In this document: positions 44,369-52,835 of the stretch, in pieces
Position numbering within the stretch: position 1 is the first letter of the stretch
Layout: every line of letters begins with the position of its first letter
Source: Microlunatus phosphovorus NM-1
Lineage (GTDB): Bacteria > Actinomycetota > Actinomycetes > Propionibacteriales > Propionibacteriaceae
Direction: 5' to 3'
NCBI RefSeq assembly: GCF_000270245.1
Contig: NC_015635.1
Location: forward strand, 248,001 to 312,000
Length of the DNA: 64,000 nt
Translations under genes and position numbers: made by a program
The notes under the pieces: generated by a model
What the model saw: only the letters and a program-made list of their open reading frames with translations
Databases searched by the model: none
Told to the model about the DNA's origin: nothing

Positions 44369-45229
44369 ATGCCGCTGAATTGCACCGACCGCAGCACCGC
44401 CAGCTGGCGGGAAGTCACGCACAAACTGCACGACGAGAACGTCATGGTCACCTGGGTCGACGCACCCGAGAGGGGCGAACTCCTGGCTCTGGGCGACCGG
44501 TGCACGGTCGAGCTCTCACCGCGCATCGAGGGATGCCTCCTGACGTCTGCGGCAGCGCAGTCGCCGACGTTGCTGACTCTGGAGGCCCTTCGGCAGGCCG
44601 GCCTGGCCCTGGCTCACGTCTGCGGTTCGGCGGCGGTGGGGGTGACCATGCTCGCCAATGCGATCAGACTGCAGTGGCGCCGGCCGCCGGAACACCCGCC
44701 CGTGCGGGTGTGGTGCTCCATCGTGGTGACCGACGTCGTCTACCGCCGCGGGCGTCTGCACCGGCTGACGTTCGACGCCGAGATCTGCGACGAGACGACC
44801 CCGCTCGCGTACGGGCACGGTGACATGACCTGCATCCCGCACGCCGTGTACGCACGGATGCGTCGGGACGCCGCCATGTCGGAGCCCGCCGGGCGCCCGC
44901 CACAGCCGCTGTCCGATGTCGTCGTCACCGACAGTCGGCTGACGGCACGCACGGACTGGGACACCTCCGACCGGTTGATCTTCGACCATCCACTCGACCA
45001 CGTCCCGGGGATGCACTTCGCCCTGGCTGCGCTGCGCACGCACGCCGCTCTGCGCGGCGTGGACTGGACCGAGGATCGTGGCGTCGAGCTGCAGTTCAGC
45101 ACACTTGCCGAGCTCGATGGCGACCTGACGGTCAGTGCCCGGAGGGAAGTCGGCTACACGGCGATCGATTTCCACCAGGGCGGCAGCACGGTCGCGACCG
45201 CGCGGTGTCCAGATGAGGTGCTTGCCTGA
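44369..45229 (+). CDS. AfsA-type gamma-butyrolactone signal synthase
   Basis: A 286-residue protein with the two hotdog repeats of the A-factor synthase family. The first repeat has PTLLTLEALRQAGLALAHVCG and the second has RLIFDHPLDHVPGMHFALAALRTHAAL, both close to the AfsA pattern (LLAE-RQAG-LAH and DHPLDHVPGM). AfsA joins a beta-ketoacyl-ACP chain to dihydroxyacetone phosphate, the key step to gamma-butyrolactone autoinducers. ATG 44369 is preceded by AGGAG with 10-nt spacing. It is divergent from the megasynthase, shares its ARE-bearing control region, and is convergent with the receptor gene. No reductase or phosphatase for the pathway is seen nearby. Confidence 0.88.
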   Translation: MPLNCTDRSTASWREVTHKLHDENVMVTWVDAPERGELLALGDRCTVELSPRIEGCLLTSAAAQSPTLLTLEALRQAGLALAHVCGSAAVGVTMLANAIRLQWRRPPEHPPVRVWCSIVVTDVVYRRGRLHRLTFDAEICDETTPLAYGHGDMTCIPHAVYARMRRDAAMSEPAGRPPQPLSDVVVTDSRLTARTDWDTSDRLIFDHPLDHVPGMHFALAALRTHAALRGVDWTEDRGVELQFSTLAELDGDLTVSARREVGYTAIDFHQGGSTVATARCPDEVLA

Positions 45230-45234
45230 CCGAG

Positions 45235-45260
45235 CTGACCGGCGGGTCGCCCGGTGTCAG
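45235..45260. terminator. Weak hairpin between the convergent afsA-type and receptor genes
   Basis: CTGAC and GTCAG arms with additional GGG/CCC pairing over about 26 nt, overlapping the receptor stop codon. It may end transcription from both sides; imperfect pairing and no T-tract keep this tentative. Confidence 0.35.
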
Positions 45261-45913
45261 TGCGAGGTGGCCTGGTCGGCCGCGGATTCCGTCGAGCTGG
45301 GACCGCTACTCGATTCGGGGCGCACTCCCGCTTCCAGGGCAGGACGGAGCAGGGTCCACATGTCCTCGACTCGCTCCTCGAGGTCGCCCAGGCCCGACGA
45401 GACCAGCGACACCGTCTGCAGTCCGGTGAAGGCACCGACCAGGAACCGGGCCAGCCGAGCGGGGTCCACGTGCTCGGCCAGCTCGCCACGATCCTTGGCG
45501 GTCTGGGCCACGTTGCCGACCACCCGTTCCCAGGTCTCGTAGGTCCCGGCCAGGGTGGCGTCTTCGGTCTCGCCACGTTCGACAGCGAGACGCATCGCGG
45601 CTCGCAGGGTGGGATCGTTCAACAGCCGAGCGGCCAGTTCGCGGGTCATGCTGACCAGGAGGTCGAGGTAGTTGCCCGAATACGTGCGGGCGTACTCCTC
45701 CAATGCTTCGTTGGCTTCGTTCTGGGTGAGGACCATCGCGGAAGCGAGCGCCGTCTTGGACGGGAAGTGAAAGTAGAGCGCACCCTTGGTGACCCCGGCT
45801 TGGTGAGCGATCTCGGACAGACTCGCGCCGGAGTAGCCGTGCTTCACGAAGACATCCGCGGCGGCCCGGACGATCGCGCGTCGCGTCTGCAGTGCACGTG
45901 CTTGCGTTGTCAT
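45257..45913 (-). CDS. ArpA/ScbR-type gamma-butyrolactone receptor repressor
   Basis: A 218-residue TetR-family protein whose N-terminus is the gamma-butyrolactone receptor signature: MTTQARALQTRRAIVRAAAD, VFVKHGYSGASLSEIAHQAG, then VTKGALYFHFPSKTALASAMV. The C-terminal half (LAVERGETEDATLAGTYETW, FLVGAFTGLQTVSLVSSGLGDLEERVEDMWTLLRPAL) also fits ArpA/ScbR, including the distal DL-ERVEDMW-LLRP region. ATG 45913 has GGGAGG 6 nt upstream. Together with the AfsA-type gene and two ARE-like boxes it forms a complete signal, receptor and operator set for the cluster. No ARE was seen upstream of its own gene. Confidence 0.9.
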   Translation of the reverse strand: MTTQARALQTRRAIVRAAADVFVKHGYSGASLSEIAHQAGVTKGALYFHFPSKTALASAMVLTQNEANEALEEYARTYSGNYLDLLVSMTRELAARLLNDPTLRAAMRLAVERGETEDATLAGTYETWERVVGNVAQTAKDRGELAEHVDPARLARFLVGAFTGLQTVSLVSSGLGDLEERVEDMWTLLRPALEAGVRPESSSGPSSTESAADQATSH

Positions 45914-46097
45914 CCGCAACCTCCCGTGGTCGCCGGCATGGTCTCTGGGCCTCACGTCCTGCCCCCACGGGGGCCGTGACACGCTACCAGGAGACAACAG
46001 CTCGCGACCCTGGATGATGGTGCGTCGTCAGGGTCGTCTCCGAATGCTGGTGTCGGTCGTGGGCCAGATCACACCGGCGGGAACCTCGCGGGCGGGC

Positions 46098-46283
46098 CTA
46101 TCCGCTCTTGCGCCGGAAGACCCGCTTGGCGTCGACCGGGCCGTGCGGGTGCGCGGAGGACTTGCCGGCGTCGAGATGATCCTCACCCTTACGCCCCTTC
46201 TTGGCGTCCAGGGCCTCCCGGAACTTCCGCTTGGTCTCGTCCTCCGTCGTCGCTGTCTCAGGGGATGTGTTGTCGGCGGTCAT
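46098..46283 (-). CDS. Small DUF5302-type protein
   Basis: A 61-residue, highly charged protein with the pattern ETKRKFREALDAKKGRKGED and the end HGPVDAKRVFRRKSG, which matches the small actinobacterial DUF5302 family. It has no membrane segment and is predicted to be largely disordered. Function is unknown. The gene is monocistronic, with about 180 bp of otherwise featureless DNA on the side of the receptor gene. Confidence 0.75.
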   Translation of the reverse strand: MTADNTSPETATTEDETKRKFREALDAKKGRKGEDHLDAGKSSAHPHGPVDAKRVFRRKSG

Positions 46284-46363
46284 GCGCCATTGTCACCCGA
46301 TGATCAACTGGGCAGTCAACAGGGTTCTCAGTTGGCCCCGGGTAGTCAGTTGGGGCTGAGCAG

Positions 46364-47164
46364 TCAGCCGGGCTGAGTAGGCGGTGGCCATTCCGTCCGC
46401 GGTGTCGAGATGGTGGGCTCGGACTCGGCACCGGACGCCGTGCTCACCGCGTGGTCGGCGCTGGTTTTCTGACCCGCGCTGGCCTGGTGGGCAGGGCTGT
46501 CGGCGGAGGTGGCCTGGGCAGTGTCCGGGACAGCCAGCGGGACCAGCTTGACCGCGGTGCCATAGGCGACCACTTCGCTCAGGTTCTGGGTGATCTCGCT
46601 GCAGTCATAGCGCAGACCCACGATCGCGTCGGCTCCGGCGGACTCGGCCATCTCCACGGCTCGGGCGACGGCTTCCTGCCGGGATCGGGTGAGCATGCTC
46701 ACGTACCCGGCTTCCATCCCGCCGCCGCGTAGCTCTGGCGGCAGGTCGCGCCCGCGGGCGACGACGCCGACCACGTCACCGACGATCTCGGCGATCTCCC
46801 GCCCGGGCAGCGATTCCAGCGTCACCACCGGGACCGCCCGGGGCACCACCGTCGGACGCGACGGGGTCTGCGCCACCCACGGCCCCTGCTGGGTGTCCGG
46901 CTGCTGACCCGGAGGTGGCGGTGGACCCGGCTGCTGAGGCGGCGGCTGGCGGACGTCACGCCCGGCGTACGGGTTGGGCTGCTGGTACGGATTGGGCGGC
47001 GGCTGCTGGCCGTACTGGGGCCGCTGCCCGTACTGCACCGGCTGACCGTACGGTCCCTGGGGTGGCTGCCCTTGGGACTGCTGACCCGGCGGATACGGGC
47101 CAGGCTGCTGACCGTAGGGATTCTGCTGGTACGGATTCGGCGGCTGCTGCCCGTAGTTGGTCAT
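46364..47164 (-). CDS. YbjQ (DUF74) family protein with a Q/P/Y-rich N-terminal tail
   Basis: A 266-residue protein in three parts: about 100 residues rich in Gln, Pro, Gly and Tyr (NPYQQNPYGQQPG-type repeats), a YbjQ fold domain (VVTLESLPGREIAEIVGDVVG, then SRQEAVARAVEMAESAGADAIVGLRYD), and a disordered Ser/Thr/Ala tail. YbjQ proteins form pentamers and have been proposed to bind heavy metals, with no settled function. The start at 47164 (MTNYGQQ) was chosen because the upstream in-frame residues do not fit. The disordered tail at the N-terminus is unlike the usual 105-residue family members. Confidence 0.8.
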   Translation of the reverse strand: MTNYGQQPPNPYQQNPYGQQPGPYPPGQQSQGQPPQGPYGQPVQYGQRPQYGQQPPPNPYQQPNPYAGRDVRQPPPQQPGPPPPPGQQPDTQQGPWVAQTPSRPTVVPRAVPVVTLESLPGREIAEIVGDVVGVVARGRDLPPELRGGGMEAGYVSMLTRSRQEAVARAVEMAESAGADAIVGLRYDCSEITQNLSEVVAYGTAVKLVPLAVPDTAQATSADSPAHQASAGQKTSADHAVSTASGAESEPTISTPRTEWPPPTQPG

Positions 47165-47189
47165 GAGAGCAAGATACTCAAGCAAAGCG

Positions 47190-48047
47190 TCAGCCCAGCT
47201 GGGTCATCTCCACCGTCACGAACATCTCCGACGCTCCACCGGAATAGGTGCCACGCAGCGGCGCGACATCCCCGTAGTCGCGGCCGTGCCCGACCCGTAC
47301 GTAGCGGTCCGACAGCCGTTGGCTGTGGGTCGGGTCGAAGCCGACCCAGCTGCCGCACCACCACTCGACCCAGGAATGGGACTCGCCCTCCACCGTGGTG
47401 CCCGGAGCCGCACCGTCCACCGGGAACAGGTAACCGGACACGTACCGGGCCGGCAGCCCGACCGAGCGCAGCGCACCAAGCGCGACGTGGCTGTAGTCCT
47501 GGCAGACGCCGGCACCGACCTGCCAGGCGTCCCGTGCGGTGCTGTTCACCTCGGTGGACCCGCGCCGGTAGCTGAGTCGGTCGGAGACCAGCCGGCAGAC
47601 ATCGAGCCCGGCCAACCGCGGCGGCTGACCGGAGGCCGCGTCCTGGGCAAGCTCGAACAGCTCGTCGGCCGGCTGGGTTCGATCGTTCACGGTGAGCAGT
47701 TCCGACATCGAGTAGGTCACCCCGCGGTCCCGCAGTGCGGCCCAGCCGAGGTCGCCGGTCGGCACCCGGCGTTCGGTGTCCCAGGGCAGCCCGACGTTGC
47801 GCGTCTCGACCACCGCCTGCGATCGCACGGTGAGCCGCGAATGCCGTTCGTGCACCTCGAAGGTGGTCACCGCCGTACCCCAGTAGTCGGTGTAGCCGAT
47901 ACTCCAGGCAGCAGGCTCGATGCTCAATCGGCTGCTCCAGACCGTCTGCGAGTCGCTCACACACGGCGTCATCCGCGCCTCGTTGTAGGAGGCGCGGACC
48001 GGGGAGGCATACCGGAAACCAGTGGTGTGCAGGATGTTGAGACGCAT
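47190..48047 (-). CDS. Transglutaminase-like cysteine protease domain protein
   Basis: A 285-residue protein of the transglutaminase-like superfamily with the bacterial N-terminal beta region (LNILHTTGFRYASPVRASYNEARMTP). The catalytic triad is visible: Cys in GAGVCQDYSH, His in GESHSWVEWW and Asp in GFDPTH. It is the last gene of a three-gene unit (ATP-grasp, alpha-E, transglutaminase) with overlaps of 7 and 1 nt, an arrangement common in actinobacteria and proteobacteria and thought to make or modify a peptide, though the product is unknown. Confidence 0.88.
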   Translation of the reverse strand: MRLNILHTTGFRYASPVRASYNEARMTPCVSDSQTVWSSRLSIEPAAWSIGYTDYWGTAVTTFEVHERHSRLTVRSQAVVETRNVGLPWDTERRVPTGDLGWAALRDRGVTYSMSELLTVNDRTQPADELFELAQDAASGQPPRLAGLDVCRLVSDRLSYRRGSTEVNSTARDAWQVGAGVCQDYSHVALGALRSVGLPARYVSGYLFPVDGAAPGTTVEGESHSWVEWWCGSWVGFDPTHSQRLSDRYVRVGHGRDYGDVAPLRGTYSGGASEMFVTVEMTQLG

Positions 48048-48985
48048 CAGCGGGTCCCCTCCCGAATCCAGTCGGTCTGGTCTGCGGCGGCGAAGAACGT
48101 CTTGTCGATCACTCCGGCGACGGCCGTGCTGACCCCTTGGACAGCGGTCATCTCATCGTCCAGCCCGCTCAAGATCTCCTGGATCGGGGTGTACTCCAGC
48201 CGAGCCCGCAGCCGGCCCAGCAGTCGAGCCGCTTCCGCCGACTTCTCCGCGCCGGACGGATTGGCGACCGTCACCTTTGCCAGGCATTCCTGGGCGGCGA
48301 CCAGGCCGTGCATCACCGATCGAGGGAAGCGTGAGTCCACCAGCAGGAACTCGGCCGCTTCGGCATCGGTGTAGAGCCCCTTGTAGGTCCGCAGGAAGGC
48401 GTCGTAGCCGCCCATGCCACGCAGCACGGATGGCCAGTTGGCGCTGCCGGTGGTCGGTGAGGCCGAGGCCACCATCCGTGAGGTCATGTCGATCTGCTCC
48501 AGACAGCGGCCCAGCAGGAAGAACTGCCAACCGTCGTCGCGGACCATCGTGCTGCGGGCCAGACCGTTGACCAGAGCGCTGCGATCTCGCGCCCAGTCCA
48601 GGAACGAGTACGCCCGGACGATGTTGAACTGACGGGTCGGCAGTTTCTGCCAGGTGGTGTTGATGGACTCCCAGACCTCGAGCGGAATCACCTCCCGAGC
48701 CCGCCGGGCGTTGTCGCGGGCGGCGGCCCAGGAATGGAAGATCGAGGTCGGCTCCCGGGCGTCCCAGCACAGCCGCCGTAGCAGCTCGGCCACGGTGGGC
48801 TCGGGTTGGTCAGGGGAGATGCCGACACTCATCAGCGCCAGCAGGCTGCGGCACGACTCGGCCTCGTGTCGTGAGGTGTCCTCGGCGATAACCCGGAGCT
48901 GGGTCTGCACCATCCGGGCGGTGTGATCGGCGCGCTCGACGTACCGGCCGATCCAGAACAGCGATTCCGCGATCCGGCTCAGCAT
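48047..48985 (-). CDS. Alpha-E domain protein
   Basis: A 312-residue all-helical protein beginning with MLSRIAESLFWIGRYVERADHTARMV, the standard start of the alpha-E family, and containing WEVIN-type helices (LEVWESINTTWQKLP) and FFLLGRCLEQIDMTSRMV. Members always sit beside a circularly permuted ATP-grasp protein and a transglutaminase, as here. They are presumed to cooperate in peptide bond formation on an unidentified substrate. Confidence 0.9.
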   Translation of the reverse strand: MLSRIAESLFWIGRYVERADHTARMVQTQLRVIAEDTSRHEAESCRSLLALMSVGISPDQPEPTVAELLRRLCWDAREPTSIFHSWAAARDNARRAREVIPLEVWESINTTWQKLPTRQFNIVRAYSFLDWARDRSALVNGLARSTMVRDDGWQFFLLGRCLEQIDMTSRMVASASPTTGSANWPSVLRGMGGYDAFLRTYKGLYTDAEAAEFLLVDSRFPRSVMHGLVAAQECLAKVTVANPSGAEKSAEAARLLGRLRARLEYTPIQEILSGLDDEMTAVQGVSTAVAGVIDKTFFAAADQTDWIREGTR

Positions 48986-50634
48986 GGACGCGCTCCTCGT
49001 CCACCGGCCGGCGGATTCGCCTCGAGCTGCCGACGAGCCTGCTGCTGTTGTTCGGTCTGCTGGCGCAGCGACGGCTCCTTGCCCGGCGGCTCGGCCGGTG
49101 CCTGCTGCGGTGGCGGAGCCAGCGACGGAGTGGTGTCGACCTCCGTCTCGGTCTCGGTGTCGTCGTCATCCTCAGCGGGGGCTTCGGGGAGGTGCAGCCG
49201 GAGCGGTTGGCTGAGCACCCAGGTGTCCTTGCTGCCGCCGCCCTGGCTGCTGTTGACCACCAGCTCGCCCTTGGGCAGCGCTACCCGGGTGAGACCGCCC
49301 GGCAGCACCCAGATGTCGTCACCGCTGTTCACCGCGAACGGCCGCAGGTCCACGTGCCGCGGCTCCAGCCCGGATCCGATCAGGGTCGGCACGGTGGACA
49401 GCTGGACCAACGGCTGGGCGATCCAGCCCCGCGGATCGTCGGTGACCCGGCGGCGCAGGGCGGCCAGCTCCTCCGCACTCGCGTGCGGGCCGATCACGAT
49501 CCCCTTGCCGCCGGAGCCGTCGACGGGCTTGACGACCAGCTCGTCGAGCCGGTCCATCACCTCCTCGCGGGCGTCGTCCTCCTCCAGCCGCCAGGTGTCG
49601 ACGTTGCGGATGATCGGCTCCTCGTTGAGGTAGTAGCGGATCAGATCCGGCACGTAGGTGTAGATCAGCTTGTCATCGGCCACCCCGTTGCCGATCGCGT
49701 TGGCGAGCGTGACGCCACCACTGCGGACGGCGTTCAGCAGACCGGTGACACCCAGCATCGAGTCGGAGCGGAAGTGCACCGGGTCGATGAAGTCGTCGTC
49801 GATCCGCCGGTAGATGACGTCGACGCGCCGCAGTCCGGCGGTGGTGCGCATGTAGACCCGGCCCCGCTGACACTCCAGGTCGCGCCCCTCGACCAGCTCG
49901 ACACCCATGGTGCGGGCCAGCAGGGTGTGCTCGAAGTAGGCGGAGTTGTAGACGCCGGGGGTCAGCACCACGACCGTGGGATCGTCGATCCCGTACGGGG
50001 CGGCCTTGCGCAGCGCCGCCAGCAGCCGCTGCGGATAGCCGGCCACCGGGCGGATCCGCTGGGTCCCGAAGGCCTCGGGCATGGCGGTCACCATCGCGCT
50101 GCGGTTGGTCATCACGTACGAGACGCCGCTCGGCACCCGGACGTTGTCCTCCAGCACCCGGACGTCGCCGTCCGGGGTGCGGATCAGGTCGATGCCGCCG
50201 ACATGCACGCGGACCCCGTTGGGCGGCTGGATGCCCCACACGGCGCGGTGGTAATGGCTGGAGGAGGTGATCAGCTGCCGCGGGATCACCCCGTCGGTCA
50301 TCACCCGGCCGTCGGCGTAGACGTCGGCCAGGAACGCCTCCAGGGCGCGGATCCGCTGGGCGACGCCGGAGTCGATGATCTCCCAGTCGTCGGCGGGGAT
50401 GACCCGCGGCACCACGTCCAGCGGGAAGGGTCGCTCGACCCCGCCGACATCGAACGTGACGCCGGCCTGGGTGTAGTTGTTGGCCAGCGATTCGGCGATA
50501 GACCGTAGCTCGTCGGCGCTGGACCGGCGAAGCGTCTCGTACACGGTCGAGTACGCCGCGCGGACTGCCCCGTCCGCATCGATCATCTCGTCGAACGCGA
50601 TGCCGGGCTGATAGCTCGCGAGGACGTCCTCCAT
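48979..50634 (-). CDS. Circularly permuted type 2 ATP-grasp protein
   Basis: A 551-residue ATP-grasp ligase of the circularly permuted type 2 family: early motif YNEARM-like FEYD region as DDWEIIDSGVAQRIRALEAFLADVY, then HVGGIDLIRTPDGDVRVLEDNVRVPSGVSY, LTPGVYNSAYFEHTLLARTMGVELVEG, and a nucleotide-binding region VVKPVDGSGGKGIVIGP. The last 70 residues are low complexity (acidic, then Q/A/P-rich) and probably disordered. The ATG at 50634 (MEDVLASYQPG) is used; an open frame extends far upstream but overlaps lysS. It heads the ATP-grasp / alpha-E / transglutaminase operon. Confidence 0.9.
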   Translation of the reverse strand: MEDVLASYQPGIAFDEMIDADGAVRAAYSTVYETLRRSSADELRSIAESLANNYTQAGVTFDVGGVERPFPLDVVPRVIPADDWEIIDSGVAQRIRALEAFLADVYADGRVMTDGVIPRQLITSSSHYHRAVWGIQPPNGVRVHVGGIDLIRTPDGDVRVLEDNVRVPSGVSYVMTNRSAMVTAMPEAFGTQRIRPVAGYPQRLLAALRKAAPYGIDDPTVVVLTPGVYNSAYFEHTLLARTMGVELVEGRDLECQRGRVYMRTTAGLRRVDVIYRRIDDDFIDPVHFRSDSMLGVTGLLNAVRSGGVTLANAIGNGVADDKLIYTYVPDLIRYYLNEEPIIRNVDTWRLEEDDAREEVMDRLDELVVKPVDGSGGKGIVIGPHASAEELAALRRRVTDDPRGWIAQPLVQLSTVPTLIGSGLEPRHVDLRPFAVNSGDDIWVLPGGLTRVALPKGELVVNSSQGGGSKDTWVLSQPLRLHLPEAPAEDDDDTETETEVDTTPSLAPPPQQAPAEPPGKEPSLRQQTEQQQQARRQLEANPPAGGRGARPC

Positions 50635-50703
50635 GGGGCTGAGAGTACTGGGCCCGTTGTTACCGCGACGTAAAGCCCACCGGTGGTGGGCGCCCGCGTC
50701 CAC

Positions 50704-50709
50704 TACCCT
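50704..50709 (+). promoter_or_regulatory. -10-like hexamer of lysS, leaderless arrangement
   Basis: TACCCT lies 6 nt before the GTG at 50716, so initiation at the usual distance would place the first nucleotide at the start codon. No ribosome-binding site precedes the GTG, which supports a leaderless message. The palindrome CCCACCGGTGG just upstream could bind a regulator. Confidence 0.45.
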
Positions 50710-50715
50710 TGCCCG

Positions 50716-52221
50716 GTGCCCAACCAGCCTCCTGCGGTAGTAGACGTTCCCGAGCAGATCCGGGTACGCCGGGAGAAGCGCGCCGGCCTGCTGGCTGCGG
50801 GCCGGGAGCCCTACCCGGTATCGGTGCCCAGGACGCATGCCCTGCGTGCCGTACGGGAGCAGTGGGCACACCTGGAGACCGGCGAGGAGACCTCCGACGT
50901 CGTGTCCGTGGCCGGGCGGGTGGTGTTCATCCGCAACACCGGCAAGCTCTGCTTCGCCACCCTGCAGGAAGGGTTGTCGCAGTCGGATTCCGGCACCCGG
51001 CTGCAGGTGATGCTGTCGCTCGCCGAGGTCGGGGCCGAGTCGTTGGCCGATTGGAAGGCCGAGGTCGACCTCGGCGACTTCGTGTCGGTGACCGGCCGGG
51101 TGATCTCCTCGCGCCGGGGCGAGCTGTCGGTGCTGGCGTCGGACTGGGTGCTGGCGTCCAAGGCATTGCGACCGTTGCCGACCCTGCACAACGAGCTGTC
51201 CGACGAGACCCGGGTACGCCAGCGCTATGCCGATCTGGTGGTGCGGGAAGCGGCACGGGACATGGTGCGGACCCGGGCGGCGATCACTCGCTCGATCCGG
51301 GAGACCCTGCACCGCGACGACTACGTCGAGATCGAGACCCCGGTGCTGCAGCTGGTGCACGGTGGGGCGCAGGCGCGACCGTTCCACACCCATCTGAACG
51401 CCTTCGACACCGATATGACGCTGCGGATCGCGCTGGAGCTGTTCCTCAAGCGCGCGGTCGTCGGCGGGGTCGAGCGGGTCTATGAGCTCGGCCGGATCTT
51501 CCGGAACGAGGGCATCGACTCCACGCACAGCCCCGAGTTCACGATGCTGGAGGTCTATCAGGCCTGGGGGGACCAGCGAACCATCGCGGCGTTGATCCAG
51601 CAGATCATCACCGACGCTGCTGACGCGCTTGGCTCGCGGCAGATCTCGACGCCGGCAGGGGTCATCGACCTGGACGGGGAGTGGGCCTGGCTGCCGGTCT
51701 ACCCCGGTCTGTCGGCGCGGGTCGAGGAGGAGATCACCCCGCGGACCTCGATCGAGACGCTGCGGGCGCTGGCGAAGCGACATGAGGTCGAGGTCGATCC
51801 CGCCTGGGGTGCCGAGAAGCTCGTGATGGAACTCTTCGGCGAACTGGTGGAGCCGGACCTGATCCAGCCGACGTTCGTCTACGACTACCCGCCGTCGGCG
51901 CAGCCGTTGGCTCGGCCGCACCGCAGCGATCCGGACCTGATCGAGGCGTGGGATCTGATCATCGGCGGTGAGGAGATCGGCACCGGCTTCTCCGAGCTGA
52001 TCGACCCGGTGATCCAGCGGGACCGACTGACGGCTCAGTCGTTGGCGGCTGCTGCCGGCGATGAGGAGGCCATGCAGTTGGACGAGGACTTCCTCGCCGC
52101 GCTGGAGTTCGGCGCACCCCCGATGGGTGGGCTGGGGATGGGCATCGACCGGCTGGTGATGCTGTTCACCAATGCCGGGATTCGAGAGACCATCCTGTTC
52201 CCGCTGCTCAAGCCGCTGTAG
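50716..52221 (+). CDS. lysS: Class II lysyl-tRNA synthetase
   Basis: A 501-residue class II LysRS. It has an N-terminal OB-fold anticodon-binding domain (VVSVAGRVVFIRNTGKLCFATLQ), motif 2 ELGRIFRNEGIDSTHSPEFTMLEVYQAW, and motif 3 MGGLGMGIDRLVMLF. The tRNA- and lysine-binding GGEEIGTGFSELIDP is present. The GTG at 50716 (VPNQPPAVVDVPEQIRVRREKR) gives a normal N-terminus; the frame upstream is not conserved. Some actinobacteria carry two LysRS genes, so this may be a second or the only copy. It is divergent from the ATP-grasp operon. Confidence 0.93.
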   Translation: MPNQPPAVVDVPEQIRVRREKRAGLLAAGREPYPVSVPRTHALRAVREQWAHLETGEETSDVVSVAGRVVFIRNTGKLCFATLQEGLSQSDSGTRLQVMLSLAEVGAESLADWKAEVDLGDFVSVTGRVISSRRGELSVLASDWVLASKALRPLPTLHNELSDETRVRQRYADLVVREAARDMVRTRAAITRSIRETLHRDDYVEIETPVLQLVHGGAQARPFHTHLNAFDTDMTLRIALELFLKRAVVGGVERVYELGRIFRNEGIDSTHSPEFTMLEVYQAWGDQRTIAALIQQIITDAADALGSRQISTPAGVIDLDGEWAWLPVYPGLSARVEEEITPRTSIETLRALAKRHEVEVDPAWGAEKLVMELFGELVEPDLIQPTFVYDYPPSAQPLARPHRSDPDLIEAWDLIIGGEEIGTGFSELIDPVIQRDRLTAQSLAAAAGDEEAMQLDEDFLAALEFGAPPMGGLGMGIDRLVMLFTNAGIRETILFPLLKPL

Positions 52222-52249
52222 CGACACCCAGAAGCGCCGCCTTCGAGTT

Positions 52250-52291
52250 ATGGATAGTTTCGTCACCGACATTGGAGACGAAACTATCCAT
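52250..52291. repeat. Perfect 15-bp inverted repeat between lysS and marR
   Basis: Arms ATGGATAGTTTCGTC (52250-52264) and its exact complement (52277-52291) enclose 12 nt. The element lies 28 nt after lysS and covers the marR stop at 52284. It is notably AT-rich against its surroundings. Both transcripts would run into it, so it is a likely two-way terminator, though no T-tract flanks it. Confidence 0.7.
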
Positions 52292-52835
52292 TGTTGGCTG
52301 AGCTGGGTGCGCCGCTGGTGTCCAATGTCTGTCGGGCTCGGCGGGACGCGTCGATGATGCGCCGGATCGTGCCGAGAGCGGCTTTCAGCTCGTCCGCTCC
52401 CACCTCGGTGCCGACCGTGTTGGCCCAGACATGCTGAGCGTTCCGGAGTCGTAGCAGCGTGTCACGGCCGGTTGGCGTCGGCTCGAGGAGCTTGGCCCGC
52501 CGGTGCTGGGGATTGTCGCGATAGGCGGCCCAGCCCTTGTCGACCAGCAGGTCGGCGGTGCGTTGCACGCTCTGCCGAGCCAGTCCAAGACCCACTCGGC
52601 GCGCGATCTCGGCGACGGCCAGCGGTTCGTCGAGGGTCGCGCCCAGCACCTGCCACCAGGCCGGAGTCAGACCGGCCGGTTTGCTGATGTCCTTAGCCGC
52701 AGCCAGGAACTCGCCGTTCAGTTCGAAGACCGGCAATACCAACTCGGTCAGGGCATCACCGGCGGTTGTTCGGGGTGGGAATGACTCCGGCTGGCTCGTG
52801 CGCCGACTCGGATGCTGGCCGGCCGGCTCGCTCAC
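52284..52835 (-). CDS. MarR-family regulator
   Basis: A 183-residue winged-helix protein: TPAWWQVLGATLDEPLAVAEIARRVGLGLARQSVQRTADLLVDKGWAAYRDNPQHRRAKLLEPTPTGRDTL gives the full MarR DNA-binding region with the beta-wing (NPQHRRAKLLEPT). About 30 extra N-terminal residues are polar and probably disordered. Its ATG overlaps the stop of the PfpI-like gene, so both are in one operon and the twin palindromes upstream of the operon are its likely operators. Confidence 0.88.
   Translation of the reverse strand: MSEPAGQHPSRRTSQPESFPPRTTAGDALTELVLPVFELNGEFLAAAKDISKPAGLTPAWWQVLGATLDEPLAVAEIARRVGLGLARQSVQRTADLLVDKGWAAYRDNPQHRRAKLLEPTPTGRDTLLRLRNAQHVWANTVGTEVGADELKAALGTIRRIIDASRRARQTLDTSGAPSSANNG

Noticed and set aside
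50635-52272. A 1097-residue open frame on the minus strand covering lysS and the ATP-grasp gene
   Set aside because: Its upstream half is an antisense shadow of lysS with low-complexity residues; the ATP-grasp family start is the ATG at 50634.
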